Both the position numbers and the translations under genes were made by a program. Of a stretch of DNA of 64,000 bases, positions 1 through 8,989 are shown piece after piece; positions within the stretch are counted from its first letter, which is position 1, and the number at the start of each line of letters is the position of its first letter. The notes beneath the pieces are model-generated. The model worked only from the letters and a program-made list of their open reading frames with translations, was not told the origin of the DNA and did not search any database. The stretch is from NCBI GenBank assembly GCA_964615365.1, contig CAZTOU010000009.1, positions 70,721-134,720 on the forward strand, read 5' to 3'. This DNA is from CAVXZE01 sp964615365 (lineage in GTDB: Bacteria; Myxococcota_A; UBA9160; UBA6930).

Positions 1-1397
1 CCCGCCCGCATCCGCCGTGGGAGGGAGTGCGCCCGGCGCGGAGATTCGGGAAGGTGGCGCCCCAGCTGCCCTCGCCTCTCGGGCAGCTCCTGGGCGCGCC
101 GGCCCCCGACTGGGACGAGGACTGCCTGACGCTGAACGTCACCACCCCGGCTCTCGACGATGCCGCCCGCCCGGTGATGGTCTGGATCCACGGAGGAGCG
201 TTCCTGAGCGGCACTGCCGCGATCCCCTGGTACGACGGCGCTCCCTTCGCTCGGAGAGGCGACGTGGTGGTGGTGAGCATCAACTACCGGCTCGGGGCGC
301 TGGGCTTCCTGCACCTCGGGGAGCGATCCGACGAGCTCACCAGCTCCGGAAACAACGGCATCCTCGACCAGATCGCCGCGCTCGAGTGGGTCCGCGACAA
401 CGTCCACGAATTCGGCGGAGACCCGGACCAGGTGACGATCTTCGGCGAGTCCGCCGGGGGAATGAGCGTGGGAACGCTGCTCGGGGTCCCCGCGGCGAAG
501 GGGCTGTTTCGCCGGGCCATCTCGCAGAGCGGGGCCTGCCACAACTCCGTGTCGCGCGAGTCCGCGGCCCGGGTCGCGGAGATCTTCTCGGAGAAGGCCG
601 GCACCTCGGACGTCGAGGCGCTCCGGGGGCTCCCGGTGGAGAAGATCCTCGAAGCGCAGGCAGCGACGGTCCTGCTTCTCGCGAACGACCGACGCGCCAT
701 CGGCGAGGGGCGAAGTCTGCCGCTGGGGATGGCCTTTCAGCCCGTCGTCGACGGAGCGGTGCTACCGAAGCCACCGATCGAGGCGGTGAGAGAGGGCGCC
801 GCGGCCGACGTCGACCTCCTCACCGGGACCAACCTCGACGAGCAGCACCTCTTCCTCCTCGCCAATCCGCCCCGGTTCGACCGCGCGCGCCTGGTCCGGT
901 GGATGGACCGCACCTTCGGAGAGGGCGCCGCGGCGCTCGAGACCTACGAGCGCAAGCGACCCGAAGCCAGCGAGGACGACCTGCTCGCCGCGGCGCTCAC
1001 CGACCAGGCCTTCCGGATCCCCGCCATCCGGCTCGCGGAGGCCCAGTGCGGCCATCGGAAGAACACCTTCCTCTACCTGTTCACCTGGGCGTCGCGGGCT
1101 CTCGGCGGCCGGCTGGGATCGTGCCACGCGCTCGAGATCCCCTTCGTCTTCGACAACCTCGGGCGGGCGGGGGTGGAGGCCCTCCTCGGCAAGGACAGCT
1201 CGCCCACCGCGCTCGCGGAGGCGATGCACCTCGCCTGGATCTCCTTCGCACGCAGTGGGGATCCGGGCCACGCCGGGATCGAGCGCTGGCCCGCCTTCGA
1301 GACCTCCCGCCGCGCCACCATGGAGTTCGGGGAGCGAATCGGGATCCTCGAAGATCCGGGCGCCTCGGAGCGCAAGCTCTGGGATGGACTCCTCTGA
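1..1397 (+). CDS. Type B carboxylesterase, 5' partial
   Basis: An alpha/beta-hydrolase of the carboxylesterase type B (para-nitrobenzyl esterase) family, hydrolysing carboxylic esters. The frame is open from base 3, so the gene starts upstream of the window; a GTG at 27 is internal because the residues before it fit the family's N-terminal substrate-gate region. Numbering from base 27, I see the oxyanion-hole HGGAF (55-59), the nucleophile elbow GESAGG with Ser142, a TNLDE segment with the probable acid Glu272, and the catalytic His367 in CHALEIPF. About 456 residues are visible against roughly 500 for the family, so little is missing. No signal peptide can be judged. The physiological ester is unknown. 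Confidence 0.9.
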   Translation, partial: RPHPPWEGVRPARRFGKVAPQLPSPLGQLLGAPAPDWDEDCLTLNVTTPALDDAARPVMVWIHGGAFLSGTAAIPWYDGAPFARRGDVVVVSINYRLGALGFLHLGERSDELTSSGNNGILDQIAALEWVRDNVHEFGGDPDQVTIFGESAGGMSVGTLLGVPAAKGLFRRAISQSGACHNSVSRESAARVAEIFSEKAGTSDVEALRGLPVEKILEAQAATVLLLANDRRAIGEGRSLPLGMAFQPVVDGAVLPKPPIEAVREGAAADVDLLTGTNLDEQHLFLLANPPRFDRARLVRWMDRTFGEGAAALETYERKRPEASEDDLLAAALTDQAFRIPAIRLAEAQCGHRKNTFLYLFTWASRALGGRLGSCHALEIPFVFDNLGRAGVEALLGKDSSPTALAEAMHLAWISFARSGDPGHAGIERWPAFETSRRATMEFGERIGILEDPGASERKLWDGLL

Positions 1398-1412
1398 CCT
1401 GGGAGTCTGCAC

Positions 1413-2156
1413 TCAGCGTTCCGGATCATCCTCCGGCCGAACCAGCGGGACGAAGCGGACCGGGAAGAGCGTGGTGGTCCGGACTCCCTCCTCGGTGCGC
1501 TCGAGGACGCGGAGATCCTGACTCCATCCCCCCACCGGAATCACCAGACGTCCTCCCACGGCGAGCTGCTCGACGAGCGGCTCGGGCACCTTCTCGGGCG
1601 CGGCGGTGACGATGATCCCGTCGAAGGGCGCGTGCTCGGGGAGGCCCTTGTAGCCGTCGCCGGTGATCACCTCGACGTTCCGATAGCCGCCGGCGGCGAG
1701 CGCGGTTCGCGCTGTCTCCGCGAGCTCGGGGATGATCTCGATGCTGTAGATCTTCTCCACCAGGCCCGAGAGGACGGCAGCCTGATAGCCCGAGCCGGTC
1801 CCGATCTCCAGCACCCGGTCTCCGGGCTGCGGCTGGAGGAGCTCGGTCATCACCGCGACGATGTAGGGCTGGGAGATGGTCTGACCGTGACCGATCGGGA
1901 GGGGGCGATCCTGGTAGGCCCTCCCGCGATTCGACTCCGGGACGAATCGATGTCGCGGAACGCTCCGCATCGCCCTCCGGACGCGCGGATTCACCACTCC
2001 GCGGGCCTCGATCTGCTGGGTCACCATCTGCTCGCGCAGAGCCTTCCAGTCCGGCGGCGAGGAGTGACAGGCCCGCGCACCGCCGAAGACCAGCAGCGCC
2101 GCACCCGCCAGGGCGAGCACGAGGACGAGGCCGATCTCGGTCCTGGATGAGATCAT
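1413..2156 (-). CDS. pcm: Protein-L-isoaspartate O-methyltransferase, exported form
   Basis: Methylates L-isoaspartyl residues with S-adenosylmethionine to start repair of damaged proteins. The 247-residue product has the PCMT motif GQTISQPYIV near 91-100 and the SAM-binding motif VLEIGTGSGYQAA at 115-127. I chose the ATG at 2156, preceded by GGTGGAG; a frame upstream of it is open for 100 more codons but is low-complexity and not PCMT-like. The first 30 residues form a hydrophobic helix ending ARAC, so the enzyme is probably secreted or membrane-anchored, unlike the cytosolic E. coli protein. It diverges from the marR gene and converges on the esterase with 15 bases between them. Confidence 0.9.
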   Translation of the reverse strand: MISSRTEIGLVLVLALAGAALLVFGGARACHSSPPDWKALREQMVTQQIEARGVVNPRVRRAMRSVPRHRFVPESNRGRAYQDRPLPIGHGQTISQPYIVAVMTELLQPQPGDRVLEIGTGSGYQAAVLSGLVEKIYSIEIIPELAETARTALAAGGYRNVEVITGDGYKGLPEHAPFDGIIVTAAPEKVPEPLVEQLAVGGRLVIPVGGWSQDLRVLERTEEGVRTTTLFPVRFVPLVRPEDDPER

Positions 2157-2268
2157 GGTGGCTCCACCGCTTGCGGGGGGCTCGACCGGAGAATCTCCGG
2201 CCGCGGAGCCTCCCGCGCAAGGGCCCCGAGATCTCCGCGCCCCTCGGGGCCGGGCGGCTGGCGAAGGT

Positions 2269-2286
2269 TGATTAGGTACCTTATTA
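2269..2286. promoter_or_regulatory. Imperfect inverted repeat before marR gene
   Basis: TGATTAGGT and ACCTTATTA face each other around a central GGTACC; 7 of 9 positions pair. This is an AT-rich island in GC-rich DNA, 28 bases before the marR-like start and 112 bases before the divergent pcm start. MarR proteins commonly bind such 16-20 bp palindromes at their own promoters, so autoregulation of the efflux operon is inferred. Confidence 0.4.
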
Positions 2287-2313
2287 TATGCTTCCGCACT
2301 AGAGGAGACCCCG

Positions 2314-2847
2314 GTGTTCTGCCCCCGCGATCTGCCCAGCTTCAGCGAGATCCGCGAGCTGACCCAGCACCTCCTCGGCGTGGACGCGACCGCGATCTTC
2401 ACTGCGATGCGCACCCTGGAGGTCGCCGACGCCCTCGCCGGGGCCGTCGAATCCAATCTCCGCCATCAATTCGGCCTCTCCGTTGGCCGATTCTCCCTGT
2501 TGATGATCCTGCACCGATACGCGGAATCCGAGCTCACCCCCTCCGATCTGGCGGAGCGGGCGGCGGTGACCCGCGCCACCGTCACCGGGCTCCTCGACGG
2601 GCTCGAGCAGGACGGACTGGTCATGCGGCAGGCCCACTCGACCGACCGGCGGCGCATCGCCCTCAGGCTGACGGCGGCCGGCAAGGCCTTCATCGCCAAG
2701 CTGATTCCGGACTACGCCCCGCGCCTCTCCGCGGTGGCGAGCGCTCTCTCGGAGCGGGAACGAAGGCAGTTCCTGCGCCTACTGGACAAGATCCAGCTAG
2801 GCCTCGAAACTCTCCGCGCGCCCGGAAAGGACCCGGTGCCCACGTGA
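2314..2847 (+). CDS. MarR family transcriptional regulator
   Basis: A 177-residue winged-helix regulator of the MarR family, probably repressing the efflux genes that follow. The core has the recognition helix segment SDLAERAAVTRATVTGLLDGLEQ followed by the wing DRRRIALRLT, typical of MarR, flanked by N- and C-terminal dimerisation helices. The GTG start at 2314 has a GAGGAG six bases upstream. Its stop codon overlaps the GTG of the adaptor gene (GTGA), so translation is probably coupled. The inverted repeat at 2269-2286 is the likely operator. The inducing ligand cannot be told from sequence. Confidence 0.9.
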   Translation: MFCPRDLPSFSEIRELTQHLLGVDATAIFTAMRTLEVADALAGAVESNLRHQFGLSVGRFSLLMILHRYAESELTPSDLAERAAVTRATVTGLLDGLEQDGLVMRQAHSTDRRRIALRLTAAGKAFIAKLIPDYAPRLSAVASALSERERRQFLRLLDKIQLGLETLRAPGKDPVPT

Positions 2848-4010
2848 AGCCCCGACCTCCGAGTTGGATCCCGGTCTTCGCCGCGGTGGGGGTCACAGCA
2901 CTCCTCGCGTGGGCGACCGGATGCGACCAGTCACAAGCCCGCGCCGACGGCGTGGAGCCGCCGCCGGCCAAGGTCTCCCCGCTCCGCACTGCGGTGCGCG
3001 TGCGGGTCGCCCCCGTGGTCGAGGAGAGCATCGAGCGCTCCGGCACCGTCTCCGGCGTGGTGAGCGCCTTCCACCGGGCCACCATCGCCGCAGAGACCAC
3101 CGGACGCGTGGTGACGAGGCGGGTGGACCCGGGGGCGGTGGTCGATGCCGAGCAGGCCCTGATCGAGCTCGACGCCACCCGCCTGCGCCTCGCCGTGGAG
3201 CAGGCCGAGGCGACGCTCCGCACCCGGGAGATCGATCTCGCCGAGGCTCGCCGGGCGCTCGAGCGCGGCGACCGGTTGCTGGGTGACGACGCCATCAGCG
3301 AGAGCCATCACGACGCCCAGCGCTTCGCCGTGGATCGGGCCAAGAGCGCCGAGAGCCTGGCCCGTGTCGCTCTGCGCACCGCCCAGCGGAACCTGGCGGA
3401 CGCCACGGTGCGGGCTCCCTTCGCGGGAAGCGTGGAAGAGGTACGGGTGGACGTGGGGGACCTGGTGAGCCCCGGGAGGCCGCTGGCCACGCTCGTGGAT
3501 CTCTCCCGAGCGCGGATCCACGCGGGTGTCACCAGCACCGAGGCCGCCGGCCTGGAGCCGGGAACGCGCGCGCCGGTGATCCTGGCCGAGCTGGGGGGGA
3601 CCGCCGTCGAGGCGGAAATCCACAGCGTCGGCCGCATCGCCGACCCGGCCAGTGGCACCTACACCATCGAGCTCTGGCTCGACAGCCCCGACGGACTGCT
3701 GCGCGAGGGCATGGTGGCCCAGGTGCGGCTTCCCGCGGAGGCGGGGCGGCGCAACCCCGTCGTACCGCGAGCCGCGCTGATCCGCAGCGAGGCCGGCACG
3801 ACCGTCTTCGTGGTCGATCAGAACGGCGGCGCGCCCCGCGCCGTGGCTCGGCCCGTGCGGATGGGTCGCAGCAACGCGGAGAAGGTCGAGGTGCTGGAGG
3901 GGGTGTCGGTCGGCGAAGAGGTGGTGATCGACGGGCTCTTCGCCCTGCGCGACGGCGCCCCGGTGCTGGTCGAGAGGACTGCGTACTTCGGCGCGCCCCC
4001 GGAAAGCTAG
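2844..4010 (+). CDS. RND efflux periplasmic adaptor subunit
   Basis: A 388-residue HlyD/AcrA-type membrane fusion protein bridging the inner-membrane pump to an outer-membrane channel. The N-terminus has a hydrophobic signal ending in AWATGC, a lipobox-like site, so it is probably a lipoprotein. A biotinyl-lipoyl-like segment (about 65-105), an alpha-hairpin rich in Ala, Glu and Arg (about 105-170), then the beta-barrel and membrane-proximal domains follow in the family order. The GTG at 2844 overlaps the marR stop, and the pump gene starts 3 bases after this stop. No outer-membrane channel gene is in the operon, so TolC is presumably encoded elsewhere. Confidence 0.92.
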   Translation: MKPRPPSWIPVFAAVGVTALLAWATGCDQSQARADGVEPPPAKVSPLRTAVRVRVAPVVEESIERSGTVSGVVSAFHRATIAAETTGRVVTRRVDPGAVVDAEQALIELDATRLRLAVEQAEATLRTREIDLAEARRALERGDRLLGDDAISESHHDAQRFAVDRAKSAESLARVALRTAQRNLADATVRAPFAGSVEEVRVDVGDLVSPGRPLATLVDLSRARIHAGVTSTEAAGLEPGTRAPVILAELGGTAVEAEIHSVGRIADPASGTYTIELWLDSPDGLLREGMVAQVRLPAEAGRRNPVVPRAALIRSEAGTTVFVVDQNGGAPRAVARPVRMGRSNAEKVEVLEGVSVGEEVVIDGLFALRDGAPVLVERTAYFGAPPES

Positions 4011-4013
4011 AGC

Positions 4014-7000
4014 GTGGATCGCCTGATCCGCTACTTCGCCGAGCGTCACCTGGTGGTCCACGTGATCGTGGCCACGCTGGTCATTGTCGGCTACGCCACG
4101 GTCACGCGCACCGCGCGCGAGGGCATGCCCAACGTCAGCATGCCCATGATCGTCGTGAAGGCCATCCTCCCCGGAGCCGCCGCCCGCGACGTCGAGACCA
4201 AGGTCACCATCCCCGTCGAGGACGCCATCGAAGGGGTGGACGGCGTCGAGTCCTTCCACACCGTGATCAGCGACAACATCTCCAGCACCCTCATCGAGCT
4301 CTACGACGACTTCGACGAGGCCCAGATCCGGGAGGCCGAGCAGGACGTCCGCCAGGCCATCGACGCCATCAACGACTTCCCGCCGGAGATGGACGAGGAC
4401 CCGGTGATCTCGCGCATGAACCCCGGCAAGCTCCCGGTCCTCGAGATCGCCCTCTCGGGACCCATCGAAGCGGTGATCCGCGCGGCCAAGCTTCTGGAGC
4501 GGCGGATTCGGCCCCTCGACACCGTCGCCCAGGTCACCCTGGTGGGTCTGCAGGATCCCGAGGTCCGGGTGCTGGTCGATCCCGAGCGGGCCCGGGAGCA
4601 CGGAGTCACGCTGCTCGAGGTGGTGCGCGCCGTGGAACGGCGCAATGTCTCGAGCACCGGCGGAATGCTGGAGACCGACCGCGATCGCCGCCAGGTGGTG
4701 CTGTGGAGCCGCTACGAGAGGCCGGAGGAGGTCGGGGAGACGGTGCTGCGCTTCCTCCCCGACGGAGGCGCGGTGCGGGTGCGCGACGTGGCGCGCATCG
4801 AGTCGGGCCGGGTGGACACCGGCCTCCTGGCCCACACCAACGCCGAGCCGGGCATCTCGGTGGTGATCCGCAAGCGCGAGACCGCGGACATCCTCGACTG
4901 CGTGGACGCGGTGCGGCAGGTCGTCGAGACCACGCTGTTTCCTCCAGGCGTGCACTACGCCCTGGTGGACGACGAGTCCTTCGAGACCCGCAACCGCCTC
5001 GAGCTGATGGCGAACAACGGGATGATCGGAATCGTGCTGGTCGCCATCGTCCTGTTCGGCTTCCTGACACCGGCCACTGGCATCTGGGTGATGGTGCAGA
5101 TCCCGCTGGTCTTCCTCGGCGTCCTGGCGCTGATGCCCCACGTCGGCATCACCGTCAACATCATCTCGCTGGCCGGCTTCGTGGTGGTGCTGGGGATGCT
5201 GGTCGACAACGCGGTGGTCGTCTCGGAGAGGATCACCGTCAAACGGCAGGAAGGTCTCGGTCGCACCGAGGCTGCCGTCGAGGGAACCTCCGAAGTGGCG
5301 CGTCCGGTGACCGCCTCGGCGGTGACCACGGTGCTCGCCTTTCTGCCGATGTGGGCGATCGGCGGGCTCCCCGGCAAGGTGGCCTGGAACATTCCCGCCG
5401 TGGTGGTGCTGGCGCTCTTGATCGCGCTCTTCGGCGCCTTCTTCATCCTGCCCTCCCACCTCTCCGGGGAACGATCCGGCGGCAAGGCCGCGCCGAAGCG
5501 GGCCTTTGTGGTCCGGCTCGAGGCCCGCTACCGACGCCTGCTCGGTGTCGTCCTGCATCACCGCGCCCTGGTGATCGGCGCCGCGATGGCAGTCTTCCTG
5601 GCGATCATGTTCGGCCTCGCGCCGCTAACGGGCTTCGTCATGTTTCCCCAGGACGACTCCGAAGCCCTCCACATCAAGGTGACCACGCCGCTCGGCACGC
5701 CGCTGGAACAGACCGAGGCCGTGGTAGCGTCCCTGGAGCGCCAGCTTCCCGATCTGATCGGGAAGGACCTGGTCGCCGTCACCGCGCGCGTGGGCCATCA
5801 GGAAACTGGCCGCTTCTCCTCGGACCGGGAACGCGGCGCCGCGGAGAACGAGGCGCTGGTCAACGCGCTCTTCCACAACATCGGACGCGAGCGCACCAGC
5901 GCCGAGTGGATCCAGGAGCTGGAGCGGACGCTCGTGGTCCCCGACGCGGTCGAGATCGTCTACGAGGCCGACATGATCGGCCCGGTCCACGGCCTGCCCG
6001 TGACGGTCCACGTCGAGTCGAATCGGGACCAGGTGCGCCGGGGCGCGGCCCTGGAGGTGGCCGAGTGGCTGCGGAGCATCGAGGGCATTACCAATATCGA
6101 GATCGACGAACGTCCGGGCACCCCTCAGCTCGACCTGAATCTCGATTACCAGAAGCTGGCGCTGCGCGGGCTCGAGGCCGAGGACGTGGGCCTCACCCTC
6201 AAGGCCGCCTTCTTCGGGCTGGTCGCCTCGGAGCACCGCGACCTCGACGACACCACCGACATCCGTGTGATGTTCGATCCCTCGGCTCGCCGCTCCATCG
6301 ACGCGCTGCTCGAGACGCCGGTCCGCGCGGGCGGAGGCGGGCTGGTTCGGCTTCGCGACGTGGTGAAGCCGGTGGACCTTCCGGGAGTCTCGACGATCTA
6401 CCACCGGGAGGGCCATCGCACCGCGACGGTGTCGGCGAGCTTCGTACCGGGGAGCGATCACACCGCGCTCTCGATGGCGGCGCGGATCGAGGAGGAGATC
6501 GTCCCCCGCTTCGCGGGTGTGCCCGGGCTCCGCATCTACAACGGAGGCGAGGCCGAGGACACCCGCGAGGTCACCGCCGACCTCGGAGTCTCGGCGATTC
6601 TCGCCGTCATCGGCATCACCGTGGTGATCACACTGATGCTCGGCTCCTTCCTCGAGGCGTTCTTCGTGGTGGCGGTGGTTCCCTTCTCTGCGGCGGCAGT
6701 GGTGCTGACCTTCTTCCTGCACGGCAAGCCGCTCTCGCTCCTGGCCATGATGGGCGCCATCGGCCTGGCCGGTGTCGTCGTGAACGCGTCGATCGTAATG
6801 GTGGACTCGATTCACCGACAGCTCCGCAGCGTCGATGCCGGCGACCCGCAGGTCCGTCGGGAGGCCATCATCGACGCAGTGGTGTCGCGGCTCCGGCCCA
6901 TCCTGGTCACCAGCCTCACCACCCTCGGAGGCGTCATGCCGACGGCCTACGGCCTGGGCGGCTACGACGCGGTGGTGAGTCCGATGTCCCTGGCGCTGGG

Positions 7001-7151
7001 CTGGGGCCTCGCCTTCTCGACCCTGGTCACGCTGCTGCTGGTACCCACCCTCTACACACTGGCCGGTGATCTGCGCGGACTCGGGTACCGGAATCGACTG
7101 GCGGCCCTCTCCGCGATGGCCCGAAGATCCCTCCCCGCCGAGAAGAGCTAG
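4014..7151 (+). CDS. RND efflux transporter permease (AcrB superfamily)
   Basis: A 1045-residue proton-driven RND pump of the AcrB/HAE-type superfamily with the expected two repeats of one plus five transmembrane helices and two large periplasmic loops. TM4 carries LVDNAVVV with Asp398 in the proton-relay position; the usual second Asp is Asn. In TM10 the segment GLAGVVVNASIVMVD has no lysine where AcrB has Lys940, a variation seen in a distinct subgroup of these permeases. The start is a GTG three bases after the adaptor stop. Substrate is unknown; the marR gene suggests a small toxic or phenolic compound. The gene ends 2 bases from the convergent transglycosylase gene. Confidence 0.93.
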   Translation: MDRLIRYFAERHLVVHVIVATLVIVGYATVTRTAREGMPNVSMPMIVVKAILPGAAARDVETKVTIPVEDAIEGVDGVESFHTVISDNISSTLIELYDDFDEAQIREAEQDVRQAIDAINDFPPEMDEDPVISRMNPGKLPVLEIALSGPIEAVIRAAKLLERRIRPLDTVAQVTLVGLQDPEVRVLVDPERAREHGVTLLEVVRAVERRNVSSTGGMLETDRDRRQVVLWSRYERPEEVGETVLRFLPDGGAVRVRDVARIESGRVDTGLLAHTNAEPGISVVIRKRETADILDCVDAVRQVVETTLFPPGVHYALVDDESFETRNRLELMANNGMIGIVLVAIVLFGFLTPATGIWVMVQIPLVFLGVLALMPHVGITVNIISLAGFVVVLGMLVDNAVVVSERITVKRQEGLGRTEAAVEGTSEVARPVTASAVTTVLAFLPMWAIGGLPGKVAWNIPAVVVLALLIALFGAFFILPSHLSGERSGGKAAPKRAFVVRLEARYRRLLGVVLHHRALVIGAAMAVFLAIMFGLAPLTGFVMFPQDDSEALHIKVTTPLGTPLEQTEAVVASLERQLPDLIGKDLVAVTARVGHQETGRFSSDRERGAAENEALVNALFHNIGRERTSAEWIQELERTLVVPDAVEIVYEADMIGPVHGLPVTVHVESNRDQVRRGAALEVAEWLRSIEGITNIEIDERPGTPQLDLNLDYQKLALRGLEAEDVGLTLKAAFFGLVASEHRDLDDTTDIRVMFDPSARRSIDALLETPVRAGGGGLVRLRDVVKPVDLPGVSTIYHREGHRTATVSASFVPGSDHTALSMAARIEEEIVPRFAGVPGLRIYNGGEAEDTREVTADLGVSAILAVIGITVVITLMLGSFLEAFFVVAVVPFSAAAVVLTFFLHGKPLSLLAMMGAIGLAGVVVNASIVMVDSIHRQLRSVDAGDPQVRREAIIDAVVSRLRPILVTSLTTLGGVMPTAYGLGGYDAVVSPMSLALGWGLAFSTLVTLLLVPTLYTLAGDLRGLGYRNRLAALSAMARRSLPAEKS

Positions 7152-7153
7152 AG

Positions 7154-7798
7154 CTAGCGGTAGGCCTCCGCCAGCTCGTCCTGGCAGCCGAGGTACTGGA
7201 TCTGGTAGAGCCGGGCGCGCGCCTCCACCTTGCGGGCGACCCCGAGCAGCCAGGGCTTTTCCTGGTGGGAGCCTCGAGCGAAGCCACCCGGCCCCTCGTG
7301 ATAAGCGAGGTAGAGGAGGAACGTGTCGTCCTTCGCCACTGCGTTGCGCCGGTGGATGACGTCACCGTACCAGCCGATGAAGTCCGCCACGTCGGGGAAG
7401 CGATTGCGATCGGCGTTCCGGCGTCCGGCGGCGCGCAGGTAGTCGGCCCAGGTGCCGTCCTTGACCTGGCCGTAGCCGTACGCAGAAGAGCGCCGGCCCA
7501 CCGGGAAGATCCAGAGCACCCGTCGCCAGCCCGGCCGGGCCTCGGCGCGGAAGCGGCTCTCCTGGTGGATGAAGGCCAGCTGCACGGAAGGCGGCACCCC
7601 CCACCGCTCGAAGGACCGCATCGCGCCCTCGTACCACTCGCCCTTCTCTTCGAAGATCTCGCAGAGATCTTCGGGATTGCGCGGAGGACCGTTGGCGCAG
7701 GCCTGACAGAGGAGCACCAGGACCATCGACGTCGCGAGAAGCACCCCCGCACCCAGGGCCAGGAACCGAACACGACCGATCCGGGTCTTCGAGGTCAC
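7154..7798 (-). CDS. SLT-like murein lytic transglycosylase, lipoprotein
   Basis: A 214-residue exported protein with a lysozyme-like lytic transglycosylase fold. The catalytic Glu lies in HQESRFR; downstream AYGYGQV replaces the more usual GLMQ, and YLAYHEGPGG replaces the AYNAG motif, so this is a divergent member. The N-terminus (from a GTG at 7798) has a basic start, a hydrophobic stretch and CQAC, suggesting a lipoprotein or signal-peptidase site. No clear ribosome-binding site precedes the GTG; a TATACT element lies 6 bases upstream, so the message may be leaderless. An internal ATG in the hydrophobic stretch is an alternative start. It would cleave or remodel peptidoglycan in the periplasm. 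Confidence 0.75.
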   Translation of the reverse strand: MTSKTRIGRVRFLALGAGVLLATSMVLVLLCQACANGPPRNPEDLCEIFEEKGEWYEGAMRSFERWGVPPSVQLAFIHQESRFRAEARPGWRRVLWIFPVGRRSSAYGYGQVKDGTWADYLRAAGRRNADRNRFPDVADFIGWYGDVIHRRNAVAKDDTFLLYLAYHEGPGGFARGSHQEKPWLLGVARKVEARARLYQIQYLGCQDELAEAYR

Positions 7799-7804
7799 CT
7801 CTGC

Positions 7805-7810
7805 AGTATA
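7805..7810 (-). promoter_or_regulatory. Possible -10 element, leaderless
   Basis: TATACT read on the minus strand ends 6 bases before the GTG at 7798. Transcription would start at about the GTG itself. No convincing -35 hexamer is visible 17 bases upstream, so this is tentative. Confidence 0.25.
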
Positions 7811-7863
7811 AGTGCCGGACGGCGCTTCGCGATGCCCCCGACCCGCCGCCCGGCAGAAGCGGG

Positions 7864-8874
7864 CTAGAGACCCTGCTCGCCCATCATCGCGCGCACCCGG
7901 GCGTGGAAATCGTAGGGGTAGACGAGATCGAGCTTCGAGACCTCTTCGAGGCGCTTCCTGGCTTCCTCGTCCAGCGTGAGATCCGCGGCGCCCAGGTTGT
8001 CCTCGAGCTGCTCCAGGGTACGCGCACCGAAGATGGGTGAGGTCACGCCTTCTCGAGCCATCACCCAGGCGAGGGCGACCTGGCTCGACGTCCTTCCCAG
8101 GGTCCCGGCGATCTGGGCCACGACGTCGGCGATCTCCAGGTTTCTCTCGGAGCGGAATCGCTCCTGGTTCATGGTGTCGACGGCGGCACGCGTGCCTTCG
8201 GGAAGCGCCCTCCCCTTCCCCATCTTCCCGGTCAGGAGGCCTCCGCCGAGAGGGCTCCAGGGAATCACACCGATTCCCTCCTCGATGCAGAGCGGCAGGT
8301 GCTCGCGCTCGATGGAGCGGCAGACGAGGGAGTACTGGGGCTGGAGGCAGTCGAAGCGGGCCATTCCCAGCTCCCGGGCCAGGGCGTTGGCCTTCATGAG
8401 CTGCCACGCCGAGTAGTTGGAGCACCCGAGGTAACGGACCTTTCCTGCGCGGACGCAGTCGTCGAGGGCACCGAGGGTCTCGTCGAGCGGAGTGGTGGGA
8501 TCGTGGGCGTGCACCTGGTAGAGGTCGATGTAGTCGGTGCCGAGGCGCCGCAGGCTGGCGTCGACGGCGTCGAGGATGTGCTTGCGCGAGAGGCCGAGAT
8601 CGTTGGGACCGATGCCCATCGGGCCGGCGACCTTGGTGGCCAGCACCAGGCTCTTGCGCGTGTCCCGGATCGCCCGGCCCGTGATCTCCTCCGAGACGCC
8701 GGTGCTGTAGATGTCGGCGGTATCGATGAAGTTCCCCCCCGCTTCCAGGAAGCGGTCGACGATCGCTCTGGAGGTCGCCTCGTCACAGCCCCACTGCTGA
8801 TTCCCGAAGGTCATCGCACCCAGGCAGAGATTGGAGACCTTGAGACCGGTGCGTCCGAGCTTTCGAATTCTCAT
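7864..8874 (-). CDS. Aldo/keto reductase
   Basis: A 336-residue NADPH-dependent (alpha/beta)8 oxidoreductase of the aldo/keto reductase family, close to the YghZ/AKR11-14 type. The catalytic tetrad is visible: Asp51 and Tyr56 in FIDTADIY, Lys81 in LATKV and His122 in YQVHAHD; the cofactor-loop segment TSPIFGARTLEQLEDN is near the C-terminus. The ATG at 8874 has GGAGGG nine bases upstream, so I reject the 13 extra codons open before it. It stands alone between the transglycosylase and metalloprotease genes, so no substrate can be inferred. Confidence 0.92.
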   Translation of the reverse strand: MRIRKLGRTGLKVSNLCLGAMTFGNQQWGCDEATSRAIVDRFLEAGGNFIDTADIYSTGVSEEITGRAIRDTRKSLVLATKVAGPMGIGPNDLGLSRKHILDAVDASLRRLGTDYIDLYQVHAHDPTTPLDETLGALDDCVRAGKVRYLGCSNYSAWQLMKANALARELGMARFDCLQPQYSLVCRSIEREHLPLCIEEGIGVIPWSPLGGGLLTGKMGKGRALPEGTRAAVDTMNQERFRSERNLEIADVVAQIAGTLGRTSSQVALAWVMAREGVTSPIFGARTLEQLEDNLGAADLTLDEEARKRLEEVSKLDLVYPYDFHARVRAMMGEQGL

Positions 8875-8989
8875 GGTGCGCCCTCCTTGGGAGCAGGCGG
8901 AAGGGTTCGACACAGAAGCGGTGTCTCTTCTTCCGAGAGTATCGCGAAACCGACCACCCGGGGGTCCGTCGACGGCGTCCGGGCGTCGC

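Noticed and set aside
2931..5561. Open frame of about 876 codons on the minus strand across the efflux genes
   Set aside because: It is antisense to two clear RND genes, rich in His, Asp and Gly as expected for a GC-rich shadow, and has no recognisable domain.
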